Origin: Ehretia macrophylla
Lineage: Eukaryota; Streptophyta; Magnoliopsida; Boraginales; Ehretiaceae
Direction of reading: 5' to 3'
Length of the DNA: 64,000 bases
Assembly: GCA_037974665.1 (NCBI GenBank)
Contig: CM075772.1
Coordinates: 44,358,552-44,422,551, forward strand
Shown: positions 1 through 12,275 of the stretch, piece by piece
Layout: the number at the start of each line of letters is the position of its first letter
Position numbering within the stretch: the stretch's first letter is position 1
The notes under the pieces: model-generated
The model's input: only the letters and a program-made list of their open reading frames with translations
Told to the model about the DNA's origin: nothing
Databases searched by the model: none
Program-made: the position numbers and the translations under genes

Positions 1-262
1 ACCAACATTTAAAAGTTAAAGTTATTAGAGAGAGTTTTATTACATTTATATGTTGTCTTTAACATACTCCGACAAATGTAGACAAATTCATTTTTTAGCC
101 CTGTATGTGAATATTTTAATATTTTTAAATGGGTGACGGTGAAATCATATGAATCCAAGACCATTTGATAACTTGAATTTTGTTACCATATTAAATTATC
201 ATCATTTAAAAGCTTAAACTATTAGAGTGAGATTTATCATATTTATTTATTATCTTTAACAT
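1..262 (+). repeat. Dispersed repeat, partner of 51483-51745
   Basis: The stretch matches 51483-51745 almost base for base, with shared blocks such as AGACAAATTCATTTTTTA and ACCATTTGATAACTTGA. It has no credible reading frame. Its ACCATATTAAATTATCA motif is common in plant repeats derived from LTR ends. In the right-hand copy it lies just before PP2 unit C, so here it probably belongs to the flank of another duplicated unit. Confidence 0.75.
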
Positions 263-466
263 TTTACTTAAACCAAAAGCAAAGAAATAAACTTTCTTAT
301 TGTCTGTGCGAACCCTTATATCTTTAGAACACGTTCAATGTTCTAGTTATAAAAGTATTTAGAACGAGTTGAGGCAAAAAAAAAAAAAGTTTCCTTGCTT
401 TTGAGCTCAGATCAATCGACATGCATAATAAAAGTTCATTCTTTAACCTAAACTCGCATGCTTAAC

Positions 467-690
467 CTATGGAAGAAAATGGTAAGATCTCTAAAACTTT
501 TAGCTCTTGTCCACTAAAATCTATAAATCATGAATTAATTAGAATCAATTACACAAATACCTAAAACTCAATCCTTTTCAACTACGCTCTATTGGTAGAC
601 CAAAAAAAAGAAAAAACAACATTCAAGTAATCTCCTCATGTTTTAGCTAATATAACTAACAAAGGTTCAATTTTTAATTGAAATTCAAGA
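467..690 (+). repeat. Duplicated flank, partner of 14160-14425
   Basis: The order of short blocks (TATGGAAGAAA, TAAAATCTATAAA, CCTTTTCAACTA, TTTTAGCTAATATAACTAAC, CAATTTTTAAT) is the same as at 14160-14425, downstream of PP2 unit A. This suggests the left edge of the window is the downstream flank of a further PP2 unit. No coding sequence is seen. Bases 263-466 show nothing recognisable. Confidence 0.7.
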
Positions 691-1523
691 ATGGCAGACA
701 CGCCAACCACGCCATTACCGTTTTCTCTACCTCATTAGTTACTATAATTAGTATAAGGGCATTTGTATAAACGCCGTGATAGGTTCTGGAATAATTTACG
801 GCGTTTATGTATAAAATGCTGCTATAGGTTGCTGATGAATTTTTGGTGTTTAGATGAAATGCCGACATATATAAGTGTACCAGCCATAGTTGTCAAATCA
901 TGAATCGTATTGTGAATCAAAATATTATTATTTTAAATCGTGAATCGTATCGAATCGTGAATTGTAACGATTCGTTCACATTCAAAATTGAATTTATAAC
1001 TCTATATTTGCATGAATCTTTAAAGTAGACTAATAAAAAGGTCATCACAACAACATTATTAACCATAACAACTGCACTTATCTCTTCATCACCTTCAACT
1101 TTATCAAGGATTTTAGCCAACAACACTAGTAAAGGTATTTGTGTCTTCACTTTGGCTATTTTTATTATGGTTGACTATGCTTTGTTATGGTTTGGACATA
1201 GAAGAAAAGAGAAAGAAAAAACAATGAGACTTGACATATATGTAGCATTGCAATGAATCGTATGTTGAATCATAAGATTCACTACAATTCAGTGCGATTC
1301 ATGCATATTTTCGATTCGCATGCATATTCGTATTGTTTTTCTTATGAATCGAATCGAATCGTATGATTCTGATACCAACGTTTCCAAACAAACGCCGTGT
1401 AAGCAAAAAATGACGCAATTATAGACGGTGTTTTTTAAAGCGCCGGTATAAGTTTTATCAACGTTTATTAAACACCGATAAATGTCGAAAAAAGCGCCGC
1501 TAAATCTCCTATTTTTTGTAGTA
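691..1523. mobile_element. CACTA-like transposon remnant
   Basis: Subterminal motifs of the type AACGCCG or GCGCCG recur on both sides (about 700-830 and 1385-1500). The right end reads ATTTTTTGTAGTA at 1511-1523, close to the CACTA terminus TTTTTTGTAGTG. A clean left terminus is not visible. A second repeat (888-1378) interrupts it. No transposase is visible, so this would be a non-autonomous or eroded copy. Confidence 0.45.
888..1378. mobile_element. GAATCGTAT-rich insertion, possible MULE-type MITE
   Basis: Both ends are dense in GAATCGTAT and its complement ATACGATTC, in inverted arrangement: AGTTGTCAAATCATGAATCG at the left and a motif around GAATCGTATGATTCTGATAC at the right. The middle is AT-rich and non-coding. 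It sits inside the CACTA-like remnant. Family assignment is uncertain because no clear target duplication is seen. Confidence 0.4.
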
Positions 1524-1589
1524 ATTTCTTTGCCATCGTTTTCTACCTTTGCTTTCTGTGTGTGTTGTGGGGGGTTGTTGTTGTGTTGG

Positions 1590-1864
1590 GGAAGGCCTCC
1601 TCTCCTACAATTTACTGAAAACAACATTTCCATTTTGCATTCAGAAGGTTTTTGCCCTAAAACATTATTCAATTGAGACATATTTTCTAAAAGAACTTGC
1701 TCAAAAGCCAATGTTGTGGGGATTGGGGGGTGGCAGGCTCTTTACCTACAATTTAATGAAAACAACATTTGAATTTTGCATACATACGGTACCTGCCCCC
1801 AAAACATTATTAAAAAAAGTACAACTCAATAGAAACATATTTTCTAAAAGAACTTGCTCAAAAG
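1590..1864 (+). repeat. Two-copy tandem duplication
   Basis: A block of roughly 150 bp occurs twice in tandem. CTACAATTTA..TGAAAACAACATTT starts near 1605 and again near 1747; TTTCTAAAAGAACTTGCTCA occurs near 1683 and near 1840. The frames open here reflect the duplication and are not a recognisable protein. Confidence 0.7.
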
Positions 1865-1937
1865 CCCCTGTCTTGCATCATAACTTTTAAACTATCAACA
1901 CATGAGCCTAGGTTTTTTTGTTTTGTTTTCCTAAACA
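1862..1937 (+). repeat. Unit-flank segment, partner of 14897-14975
   Basis: TCTTGCATCATAACTTT, CAACACATGA and AAGTAGTTTGT occur in the same order at 14897-14975. In this copy the match breaks off where the LTR retroelement begins (about 1938) and the shared flank resumes near 9540. Confidence 0.65.
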
Positions 1938-2959
1938 AGTAGTTTGTGTAATGCCTCGATCCTTCTCGTGACCAGAGTCTTGATCCCAAATCCCGAGGTC
2001 ACAGAAAACGAGAGAAAACGGACAGAATTTCCCCTGTTCCTAGGCCAATCCACAAACCTGTACTTAGAAGAAATGGAGCACAAACAACAATACAACATTC
2101 ATAAACCATATACAATTTTCTTTTGACATAACTATCTAAGTTCTTAAGGTCATCCGAGCCTTCTACCATAGTAAGATAAACATTCATGCATCATTTTCAT
2201 TAATTTCTAGCATGCTAAGACTATAATCACGATTATCATACTACTCTAATATTTTCTACTTAACTAACTTAGATGTTAAATCATATTACAGGCCAACCAA
2301 CAAACAACTTAACACAAGTTTCATCACTTAGTCTTCACACATATACACATGGCATTCAACCTTAATCAAGCTAGCAATCAAATCACGAAAACTCAGCAGT
2401 CTCATTCTCCTCAGCCACTACAAGCAAAGGGATCTCGGGACCTAACTCTACAGCACCTAAAATGTTGTTGAAAAGGGTGAGTATACACTTATGCTCAGTG
2501 AAAGAGGGAATAAATGGTGAAGTTTTTGAAAACTATTTTCATGCAATGCATATAGGATAAACATTTAAACATAAGCTAAGCACTTAAGAACGCGAGAATG
2601 TAGCATTATATGTAAAAGCTTGAAAGTAACATGACGCTAAACATTGGGTAAATGCTTGATAGAAACTTGTGAATATAGCTTTATACATGATAAACCTATA
2701 GACATTATAATATTAAATGCTAAATCAACACATATAAAAGGATATCACGAGCTCCATGGAACGCTTTATCCATGCGAGCCATTAACCCTATGGAATGCTT
2801 CGTCTATACGGGTTCTCTTCTTTTCCACTAATCTTCTCTAACCCTCTGACTCTTTACCTACCGACATCGCTTATCGCTACGCTGGGTGTACTCCGGACGT
2901 ACCGCGATTCCGATGACCCACGTCCATGGAACGCTCCGTCCATTCGACTAGGGAATAGT

Positions 2960-5900
2960 TGTGAGACCCGAGCATTTCATTATATGTGCATTTATTTGTT
3001 TTAAACATTATTTAATAGTATTATGTGCTAATTATGTGTTTAACAATTTTACTACAACGAATTTGCATTTAAATTGTATACGTATGAATATATATAGTCA
3101 TATTTTTACTAAAACTACTGTATTTGACTTAGTCTTACTCTTATATACATATAATACATACATAAATACATATAAACCTATTACAATATACTTATTATGA
3201 TAACTTTGACTTTTCGTATTTGACTTCATTTGACCACTAAATCATTTTATACATTATACTTATATAATACATATATGTATACGTATTTGTATATGTATAA
3301 ATACATTAGATATTTTTATTACATACATGTATGCATACTAAAATATATACAAATACATAAGACATTTTGTAAAACACCAACTTTGACTTGGTCTTTAAAT
3401 ATCAACCTATCATTATTCTTGCAAGACAAAATATATACACTGCACTAATTGGGAACATTTATATGACAAATTATATATGGTTGGAAAGCTCTACGAGTCT
3501 AGTTTCTAACGCTTCAAACCGTTCGTGAATTGGAGTTCTCTAGCATAAGTTATGATCGTTTTAGTAAAAGGTGTCAAAGTTGTTTTGTATACACGGGTTT
3601 GACCAAACAAATGCTATTTGACTTTGCTTATTAGTTATTTGACCATTGGACTTAGCCTATTTATTTCGGCCAAATATTATTTTGCAAGACAAAAACACAC
3701 ACAACACCTAGAACACCTACAAAATTCTGCTATAAGAGAAAAGAGAAGAAAAACTATTTCCAAGCTTGATTCTTCATTCCTTGGTGGATTTGAGCAAAGT
3801 TTGATCCATAGAGAAGTTTCTTCTTGCCATTTCATCTTCATTTCTAGCCTTAGATGCTAAATTAAGGTGAGGGAGGTTATGTGCTTGCATGATTTAAATT
3901 CTAAAAATTAAATTTAGTTTGAAGAAATGTTGTTATCTTGATTAATAATGCTAGACATATGTGTTAGGAGTAGACTTTTGGGTTTGTTGTGTTCTTCTTG
4001 TTATATCTTGTATTTATTTTGAATTTTTGAAGATAAATGCTAGGGTTTATAGATATAGATTGTTGTAGTATTGTGTGATCTTGTTTATTCTTGTATTTGA
4101 GGTTTGTGATGTTGTAGAAGCAAGATAGGAAGTGAATTTGCCATGAAAGCTATCAATCATTTATTGGACAGCTCACTGTCTCTAACTTCTTTTAAGTTTT
4201 AAAAATAGTAAATGACCTCAGAATTAAACGAAATTTTTATAGTAGCTATATTAGGCAGTTGGGAACAAACTTTGTGTTTTACAGAAAGTCAGATTCCGAC
4301 ATTTAGACCTTCTGATTTTCTATTTCCAAGATGTGGCAGAAAAACGTTGCAACTGGACAGTTGGTAGTACTTGTACTAAAATGGCTATAACTCAATGAAT
4401 TTAACTCGGAATTGAGTTCCGTTTGAACCCAGAACTATTTACATTCGATAAGCTTCGTTTCTAGATAGAAAAAAAGGTATTTAGAGATTATTAACATGGA
4501 CATGCAATTTGATTAATTTAAGCTTCCACTGAATTAGGAATTAGAAGTGCTTTAGCTAAAGGTGGAGATTTTAAGTTTTTGTTTGTATATGCTTACTTTG
4601 ATACGTGAAATCATGTATAAATGTGTTATAAATACTTGTATGGATGATTATATGTTGTAGTAGTATTTGAGAGCTTAATACGTACATATGAATTTATTGG
4701 AGATGTAATAGGTGATTGTGTTAACTCTATTAATTAGAAGTTGAGAATTTGAGTTAGATTTGGTGTTTATGATTATATATTTGTGATTGGTATATAATTT
4801 CATGGCTTTAGTGAGAGTTTGATGAATTTAGGAGTTTATTTTGATTAATTTCATAAAATTCCAGCAACTATGTAATTTTATAGATTTGTTTGTTTAGCTT
4901 GTTTAATGCTTGGTTTTGTTGTTATAATATGTTCATAATACATACAGTTAGTTGCTATATTGATTGTGTTGAAGTTATGTGTTGTAGAAATTCATAGGAA
5001 GGTTTAATCTTGTTAGAAATAGTTGATTTGTAATGATTATATTCTTTCAAGGTTTAATTGGTGTTAATGTGTAAAGGTCATGTTTTTATGTACTTAGGTG
5101 ATGTTAATATGTTGTAAAGATCATGTTCTTTGATAGTTGAATGTTGGTACTAATGTGTTGGATATATGTTTAATGATGTTTGGTTGAATTAAAGGATGTG
5201 TTGTGTTTAAATGTAAGTGTATTGATGCATGTTAAATGTGGTATGATTGCTCAGGTATATGGTTGGGAGTTTGTCAAATGAACATGATACATGAATATGC
5301 TCGGGAGTTCAACCTACTTTGTTGATCTCCTTTATTGGTTAGGAATATGTGTTAAATGGTTAATGCGAATGTATAAATGTCTTTGATACTATGTGATGCA
5401 AAACGTTAGATGGATACCCTTATATTGTTGGGTTGACACCTTTATGTGAAAGCGTTGGGCGCAGTCCCTTATGTGAAAGCGTTGGGCGTAGTCCCTTATG
5501 TGAAAGCGTTGGGCATAGTCCCTTATGTGAAAGCGTTGGGCGTAGTCCCTTATGTGAAAGCGTTGGGCGTAGTCCCTTATGTGAAAGCGTTGGGCATAGT
5601 CCCTTATGTGAAAGCGTTGGGCGTAGTCTCTTATGTGAAAGCGTTGGGCATTGTCCCTTATGTGAAAGCATTGGGTGTAGTCCCTTATGGGAAAGCGTTG
5701 GGTATATTCCCTTATGCGAATGCGTTGAATGCGTTAGGTGGATACCCTTATGCGAATGTGAATATGTTGGGTGGATACCCTTATGCGAATGCGAATGCGA
5801 TCAGGTAGATACCTTATGTGATATTATGCGATCGAGTGGATACCCTTATGTGATGTTATGTGGATACCCTTATGTGATATTATACGATCGAGTGGATACC

Positions 5901-6863
5901 CTTATGCGAAGGTCAACCTTATGCGGGGCTTGGTAACGTCGTGTCGTGCCGGGCGGTATATGGCTTGCGGGTAATTGCACGACTACCATAGTCTGACACT
6001 ATTCTCAAGTGGTCGGAGTAGGGCCATGGGGACTGGGGTGTCTAGGTGGGTACATTCGAAGCTTGGTAGCGTCGTGTCGTGCCGGGAGGCATAGGGCTTA
6101 CGGGTAAATTGCACGACTACCATAGTCTGATACTATTCTCACATGGTTGGAGTAAGGCCATGAGGAGTGGGGTGTCTAGGTGGGTACATCCGGAGTACCA
6201 ATATGCGGGAGTGACAAAGAGATGTGAAAAGTGAACTTGATGAGTTCGTGTAGGGGCTATAAGTGACGGCATCAACAAACAATGAACAGTATCCTTATAA
6301 CGTGGTTTATGGCTTTAATGCTCAAGTTATATGTTGTTTCTAATGTGATTAACTGATTTACAGGTTATGGCTTTAAAAGTCCCCTTAACTGTTTCCCCTC
6401 CCCACTGAGCTTTGTTATAAATAAGCTCACCCCTCTATGATGCATGCTACAGGTGTACATGACGATGATTATGTGCATGAGGAAACTGTTGGAGAACTGT
6501 GGAATGAAATCCGTGCTTAGCTTGTGTTTGAGTTGAAACATTGTTTAATGGTTTTAGTAGTTTGTTGTAAGAGGTTATGTTTAGTTTATATTTGGAATAC
6601 TTAATAACTTGTCTATTTTGAAGTCTAGCTTGTTTTGATTGTATATGTAAGTGATCATGGTTGGATTCATGATCACGTTTGGATTTTATGTATGCTCGTT
6701 GAGAACCTGGTTTGAGTATTGTGTCTACTTGGATATAGACTTTATATAGATATGTTTGGATATTTTCTGTTTCTTATTGGATGTTCATATTACAACCGTT
6801 ATAATGTCCGTGTATCATTGCGTCCTGAACTGGTTTCCCTAAGACCTGATTTGGGGCGTGACA
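2960..6863 (+). mobile_element. 3.9 kb solo LTR, Ty3/gypsy type
   Basis: It starts TGTGAGACCCG and ends GGGGCGTGACA, giving related inverted ends in TG...CA form. It is flanked by a perfect 5 bp duplication, ATAGT at 2955-2959 and 6864-6868. There are no internal genes and no second LTR, so it looks like a product of LTR-LTR recombination. Long LTRs with these ends and a segment near 5930-6190 shared with the LTR at 39120-42945 fit a chromovirus such as Tekay/Del; the lineage is inference. The intact duplication suggests a fairly recent insertion. Confidence 0.85.
5447..5830 (+). repeat. 27 bp minisatellite inside the solo LTR
   Basis: About ten near-identical head-to-tail copies of a 27 bp unit run from 5447 to about 5715 (each contains CTTATGTGAAAGCGTTGGGC). 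Diverged GGATACCCTTATGCGAATG units follow to about 5830. Because 27 is a multiple of three, several frames stay open on both strands and give repeat-peptide ORFs that are not genes. Confidence 0.9.
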
Positions 6864-6868
6864 ATAGT

Positions 6869-8744
6869 CCACGGTGGGTTAGCATCCACTAGTAAGTCTG
6901 CTGCCTCCTAGTGAATGATCACCACATCCAGGCCTTCGCTTAAGGTTGCAACCTTCGCTATGCTGAATACTTGTTAGCATTGTTAGTTCGCTGAGAACAG
7001 TTTATAGAACATAACACATTGACACATTGAAACTGATTACATTAAATGCACGTAAGTGAGAAGTGACAAAAGAGGCCACTCTTATGCACATAGTCTTTCA
7101 CATGCTCTAAGATCATTAATCATGCACTACATTACTTGAGCTAAGTGTCATGCTTTGAAGACATTTACTACACATACTTCAACAAGCTAACATTTATAAA
7201 AAGCTTAACTACTAAAACATTCTTTACTTTTCAAAACTCGAAAACATTTCCTATATCACATAACTTGAAAAGATTCTTTAGTTGCATGATCATAGATGTA
7301 AAATAACGACTACTGCAATCTCTTAAACACTAAGTCATTAGTCAACATGTAAATCTAACTACTTCAATCCTTTATCTATAACCATGACATATAGTATATA
7401 GCAAAATAAAACACTTAAAATGCATGTAGGAATGATCCCTCACCGCTTTAAATCCAAATACGCAAAAATCTAGCCAAACCGCTCCAATTGTACCATTCTC
7501 CTTCAATTACCACTCAAAACCACTACCTAAACACAACAATTCCATTTAACTTAAAGACAACTCAACCACATTAAAACAAGTTAACTTGCGTGCAATAGTC
7601 ACATTTAATATATATAAACAATACATACTTTCATTCAAGCAATAAAACTATACCAACTACCCTACTTAACAACTAGTCACTCTAATTACCCATTCAACTA
7701 TCTATCTATCCAATTAAACACCTTGAAGCATGCATTAAGTTCATTCATATCAAACAACTACTTAACAATTCACAAGCGTACTAGGCATACTTTTTCTACA
7801 ATTACAATACAACTAAACTTACTATACACATTCTCATACAATGCTACACACATAACCATGCAAGAAAAACACACCCACACACATAATAAACTCTCACACA
7901 CAATTCGACCCTTTGGGGTTCACATACACTCACCAAGTTCAAATCTTATCTTAGTCATTTAACACACATTCCTAATCTTCACAACACTTATGGCACACAA
8001 ACAAAGCATTAAACTATACATTTAACCCGAAACCTACAATTACCCCCTTTATGACCAAACAATTCTAACTAAGTTCTAATAACTTCTTAACCAATTTAAG
8101 CATCAATCTAGTCATTATATCATTTATGACACCTATTTCAATCATTAAACCAAGCCTATAAATCCTAATTACATTAGCTCCTTACTACACACACAAAGAG
8201 GCATAATTTCCAACGTTAATGAAACTAGATAAATTTTATCGAGTAATACTTTTAGCTTCCCTAGAGCCTATATCTAGCATTAAATCAAGTATTGAAGCAA
8301 GAATTCAAGGGTCTGTGTGAATAGTGCCAAACAACAACTTTGATAAATTCAACTTATACATACACCACATAAACTCATGAAATAATCTTAAAAGCAAGCT
8401 CTACTAGTCCTATGAACACTATATATAGCATCAATTTGATTACTAGCAAGCATATATACCATAAACATTTTTGAACATAATCTACATATAAACTTGTTAT
8501 GCAAATTTTGAAGAAAACCCTCACCAAAACAAGATAGAAACGCTTGAAGAAGGCTTGTGATGGCTCAAATGAACTCAAAATAGCTTGAAGATGGATCAAA
8601 AGTTAAAACCCTATGCTAGCTTTTTCTCTTTTTTTCTCTCTTAAGCTTGGCCAAAAATGGCCTCTTTATTTCTTCTTTTGCTTGTTTTATAATATGTAAT
8701 ATAGGTATATGTATATGTATATCGATATAAGTTAGATATACTCT
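6869..8744. other. Right part of the host LTR, no genes seen
   Basis: AT-rich sequence without a credible gene. It continues the LTR interrupted at 2959/6869: the text before 2955 and after 6868 joins cleanly at the ATAGT duplication. No reading frame of convincing composition is seen on either strand. Confidence 0.5.
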
Positions 8745-9030
8745 TCAAGATACGAAGGACTACAGAGATCTTCATGGAATGATTAAGCTAGATAAATTAG
8801 GATTCCCTTGTTTTCGATTCTGATTTAGGATTATTATATTTAATTTTGGTTTTATTTCATAGGATCTTGTAAAAAGGAATGCTTGTACTCTTTTTAGAGT
8901 AAAAAGACGATGGGGCAAGTAAGTCCCCCATCCTTCCACGAAGGTTAGGCATTATGTCTCCATTCGGTTTTGTAACTTTCTTTTTAGTATTAATAAAATC
9001 TCAGAGGGTATCACCCCTCTTTCCTAAAAA
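8745..9030 (+). mobile_element. LINE 3' tail fragment
   Basis: The segment ends TAATAAAATCTCAGAGGG, then ATCACCCCTC and an A-run near 9027. This stem-like GAGGG...CCCTC followed by poly(A) is the mirror of the 3' end of the L1 element at 54099-54200. It is a 5'-truncated LINE insertion of about 290 bp lying within the gypsy-type LTR. Confidence 0.6.
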
Positions 9031-9539
9031 AAATATATATGGGCTTTAGTTGGGCTTGAAAAATGCTAGAAAACTTATTAAGCCCAAAATGAAATCTTGA
9101 AAATACTATTTATACAGACTAAAATATTTGTGTAACTCACTCACTCTATATGCTATGCACGTAAAGTTTGTGAACGTATGCCCAAAAATAAGTGTATATT
9201 AAGAAAAAATTACGAATTTCAAAAAATAAAATACTTTAATTTTCACCCCGGGTACAAGGTTATTTTTAAACAATGAAAAAAAGGTTACTAGATGTAGAAA
9301 ACAATTTCACATTATTCAAATACTAAAATAAAAGGATAATTATTTTATATAAGTTAATTAAACTTAGTTTAGTTATTTTTCAAAAATATATAAAATAAAC
9401 TAACAAATAAATGCAATTTACTAAATAAGCAAGTAATTACATAACAACACTTAAATAACACATAAATATATGCAAATATATATGACATATGCATGCTCTA
9501 GGGCTCGGACGTCCTAGATATGTGCTATTAAGTTATAGA

Positions 9540-9740
9540 CTAGTTAAACATACAACAAAGCACAACGCAAAAGTTCTATTCGCTAAGTTAACGTGGTAAC
9601 TGTTCCTACACCAGTTAACCGAGCAGCTTAGGCCATTGGAACAACCCAAACAAGTACAAATCTAAAACAAAAGCTACACAAAAGATTACCCACAAAAAAA
9701 AAAAATTAATAATCAAGACCAAGGGTAGTAATTTGATCAC
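9540..9740 (+). repeat. Unit-flank segment, partner of 15070-15202
   Basis: Blocks AAACATACAACAAA, ACGCAAAAGTTCTAT, ACAAGTACAAATCTAAAAC and AAAGATTACCCACAAAA recur at 15070-15202, where an LTR element is inserted after GTAGTAAT. Here the sequence continues uninterrupted as TTTGATCACGAGAAC, so this copy shows the empty site of that later insertion. Confidence 0.75.
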
Positions 9741-9769
9741 GAGAACACTATAAATGTATGCACTGAGGA

Positions 9770-10285
9770 ATTATCCTGGATGGGGAGGATGCATTTGGGC
9801 CCAGAGCCTTTTTGATTGGGAAAGCCCGGTGAGCCTTGTTGCCAAGGGGGATAATTGAAAATAGGTCTATCGAATTTAAATTATGGGGAATCATGTTTGG
9901 ACATTCTCAGTAGAAATGAAGTGTATCATATTACTTATGTATATCGTGAAGCTAATCAATGTGCAGATTCCAAGAGCCCAGTGAGCCTTGATGTCAAGGG
10001 GGATAATTGAAAATAGGTCTGTCGAATTTGGATTATGGAGAATCATGTTTGGATATTCTCAGTAGAAATGAAGGATATCATATTGCTTATGTCTATCGTG
10101 AGGCTAATCAATGTGCAAAATTGTTAGCAAATTTTAGCCTACATTAACAGCTTGGGTCCTTAACTATGGAACAACCTCCGGCTGCGATCAACCTTTGATA
10201 GAGAAAGATAAAAGGGGCGATACGTCCCCCAAAATGATTTGATTGTAATTGGCAACTTAGCTTCCCTTTTGATTTTTTTTTTTAA
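9770..10285 (+). mobile_element. LINE fragment: RNase H end plus 3' tail
   Basis: Short stretches read like the C-terminal RNase H domain of plant L1 elements. For example, the frame around 10077-10110 gives HIAYVYREANQCA. A roughly 130 bp block (GTGAGCCTTG.TG.CAAGGGGG onward) is duplicated in tandem at about 9830 and 9975. The tail GGGCGATACGTCCCCC, a T-rich run and the junction to unit A are shared with 51780-51880 before unit C. The insertion therefore predates the duplication of units A and C. Confidence 0.7.
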
Positions 10286-10317
10286 AGAGGGAGAATATGG
10301 ACCAGCGTGGAATTGGG

Positions 10318-10342
10318 AGACGTGTGAAAAGAGACGTGCAGC
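10318..10342 (+). promoter_or_regulatory. Paired ACGTG motifs, ABRE/G-box-like
   Basis: GAGACGTGTGAAAAGAGACG places two ACGTG cores 16 bp apart in the same orientation. The arrangement is kept upstream of unit B (near 29466-29488) and unit C (near 51907-51930). ACGTG is the core bound by plant bZIP factors such as ABF/AREB proteins. It lies about 2 kb from the ATG in unit A but under 400 bp in unit B. Function is inference. Confidence 0.4.
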
Positions 10343-11034
10343 TGGGAAAGATTCAAGTTATCAGCTATAAGGGATTTGATGCGTACCGGCTGATCAGGTA
10401 GGGAATAAAGCTAGAGTGCTAGGAGTCTGCTGATCATTAGACAATAAGGAATCTAAAATAGACGTGCAGTTGGCAAAGATAAGAGTTATCAGCTAAGGGA
10501 TTCGATGTTGATTTAGTATATGTGCAAGACATGTATCTATGCGATTGGACTGAGTATTACACACTATCTGCAATTTCTAAATTTGATAAATAAGCGTTGA
10601 ACGAAAAATAAAAAACGCACGTAATTATCACGTGATTTAGTACTTTAAACGAAAAAAATGTGCAAAAACTCACGGTATTTTAAACATAGAGATTACTTTA
10701 TCAAACACGCTAAAGATAAGGAACTAAATTGTATATTGACCCCCAAAAAAATAATAAAGAAAGATGTAAAAACGCTATTACTGTAGACATTAACATTAGA
10801 AAGACTGTTTTAGAAAGGACTAATTTTTTTCTCCTCCAACGAATGGCCACGAATGTATTAAGTCAATTTACTAAATGAGATACTTTAATTCTCTACAATA
10901 TGTTATCAAAGAGAATTGAAAATAGTAGTTATTTTATACATTCCGAGCATTACAAAATGACTTGCGTTTTAATATGCATAGGTGAATCTAAAATTTTACT
11001 TATTAATGGATTTTTTATTTTTATTTTAGTGAAT

Positions 11035-11495
11035 ACCCTTATACACTAGAACCTCTTTAAATTAATACTCAATAAATTAATATATATTTTTAAATAATAA
11101 AAATCTTTGGTCCCAACTTGGGACCAGCGTAAAAAATTAATAATTACGATAAAATTATAAGATAATACATTTAAAATATTTTATCTATATTTTATCGACC
11201 CAAATATTTTATAAATTAATAATTAACTAAAAAATACATAATAAATTAACTATGAAATTTTCTCAAAATATGAATCAAGAGTAACTTGTCTTTTATTGAA
11301 CTTCAAATCTAGATAAATCTCATCTTTTATTGTGCGCAATGCGCATAAAAAATCTAATCCTACTAAATTAGATTTTTATCTTCTATTCTCATTAGACTTT
11401 TCTACTTGTTTTTTTAAATTGGCTTGAAAAAATATGAGTCACTTTTTAAAAAAGATACCATAAATATAAAAAGAGAAAGACAATAAATCAGAGAT
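11035..11495. mobile_element. AT-rich insertion specific to unit A
   Basis: Comparison with unit C shows the flanks (TCTAAAATTTTACTT on the left; AATGTCATGG and TATTTAAGAGATTC on the right) lie much closer together there. The extra DNA has motifs ACTAGAACCTCTTTAAATTA and a palindrome GGTCCCAACTTGGGACC, as in a common plant repeat type. Class is uncertain because termini and target duplication are not clear. Confidence 0.45.
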
Positions 11496-12275
11496 ATCTA
11501 AGTATAATGTCATGGTTGTTACATGTTTTGATATATATTCTTGTCTATTTAAGAGATTCCGTAATATGTAATTGTTCTACTCAACCGTGTTTTATGGAAA
11601 ATATTCCAACTACATGTTGATAAATCTGGCAATACATTGTTTTCCCTCTGAAATAACTAAAGGTGCCACGTCTTTTAATTTACCAAACGAGAGCCAAAAA
11701 AAAAAAAAGAATTTGATAACAATGGCGTCTTAATAAAATAAACATTGACAAAGACTTTGTAGACTAAGAATACCCTTATATTTGATATATGTTGTGGGAT
11801 CAGTGATGAATAAGAAACACACACAAAAAAAGAAAAAGTTACTATTTGTAATAGGGTATTAAACGGTTATGGTTATAATGATTTTCAAACATTAAGTATT
11901 TGTTATGATTTTTATTTTAAGTTATCTTAAATAGTTATGGTTATAATTATTTTTTTTTTCGACAATCGATTCTTAAATTTAATAACAATGGCGTCTTAAT
12001 AAAATAAGAGTTGAGAAAGACTTGTTAAAAATCTAAGAATATTTTTGTTTTTATTTTTTTTATTTTTTCAAAGGAAGGTCTAAGTCCATACATCGATATA
12101 AATATAATTACTGAGATTCAAATTTGTAATCTCTTATAAATATTATGCGTGTCATGTCGGGTCTTTGACTTGTTTTTGATATAGCGGTTTACATTAGGCC
12201 TTGAGAAAATAAACAATATAAAAAAATCAACGGGGGTGAGGCAGCCACTTAATACCAGAACAAGCCAATAAACTG

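Larger units (their letters stand above)
1938..9535 (-). mobile_element. Gypsy-type LTR remnant hosting a nested solo LTR
   Basis: The sequence outside the nested insertions has the character of a long plant Ty3/gypsy LTR read on the minus strand. On the + strand it begins TGTAATGCCTCGATCC, so the LTR would end GGCATTACA. It contains the GTGAGGG-type motif near 8520 and nearby palindromic GC-richer stretches. The duplicated host flank that stops near 1937 resumes near 9540, which brackets the insertion. It is interrupted by a solo LTR (2960-6863) and a LINE tail (8745-9030). No internal genes are seen; it looks like a broken or solo LTR. The right boundary is approximate. Confidence 0.5.
10290..12275 (+). 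other. Upstream region of PP2 unit A
   Basis: This non-coding block aligns with 51885-53414 upstream of unit C and in shortened form with 29465-29735 upstream of unit B. Its left part has two ACGTG cores 16 bp apart (GGGAGACGTGTGAA, then AGAGACGTGCAGC) and a third near 10462. A segment with ATAACAATGGCGTCTTAAT occurs twice, near 11716 and 11981; unit C also has two copies, unit B one. A stretch near 11035-11495 is absent from unit C and is listed separately. No gene is seen. Confidence 0.7.

Noticed and set aside
1289-1711. 140-codon minus-strand ORF
   Set aside because: It runs across the CACTA-like remnant and the tandem duplication, with no protein-like conservation.
5420-5936. Three long overlapping ORFs of nonapeptide repeats (up to 167 codons)
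   Set aside because: They are the translation of a 27 bp minisatellite in an LTR; open frames on both strands follow from the unit length.
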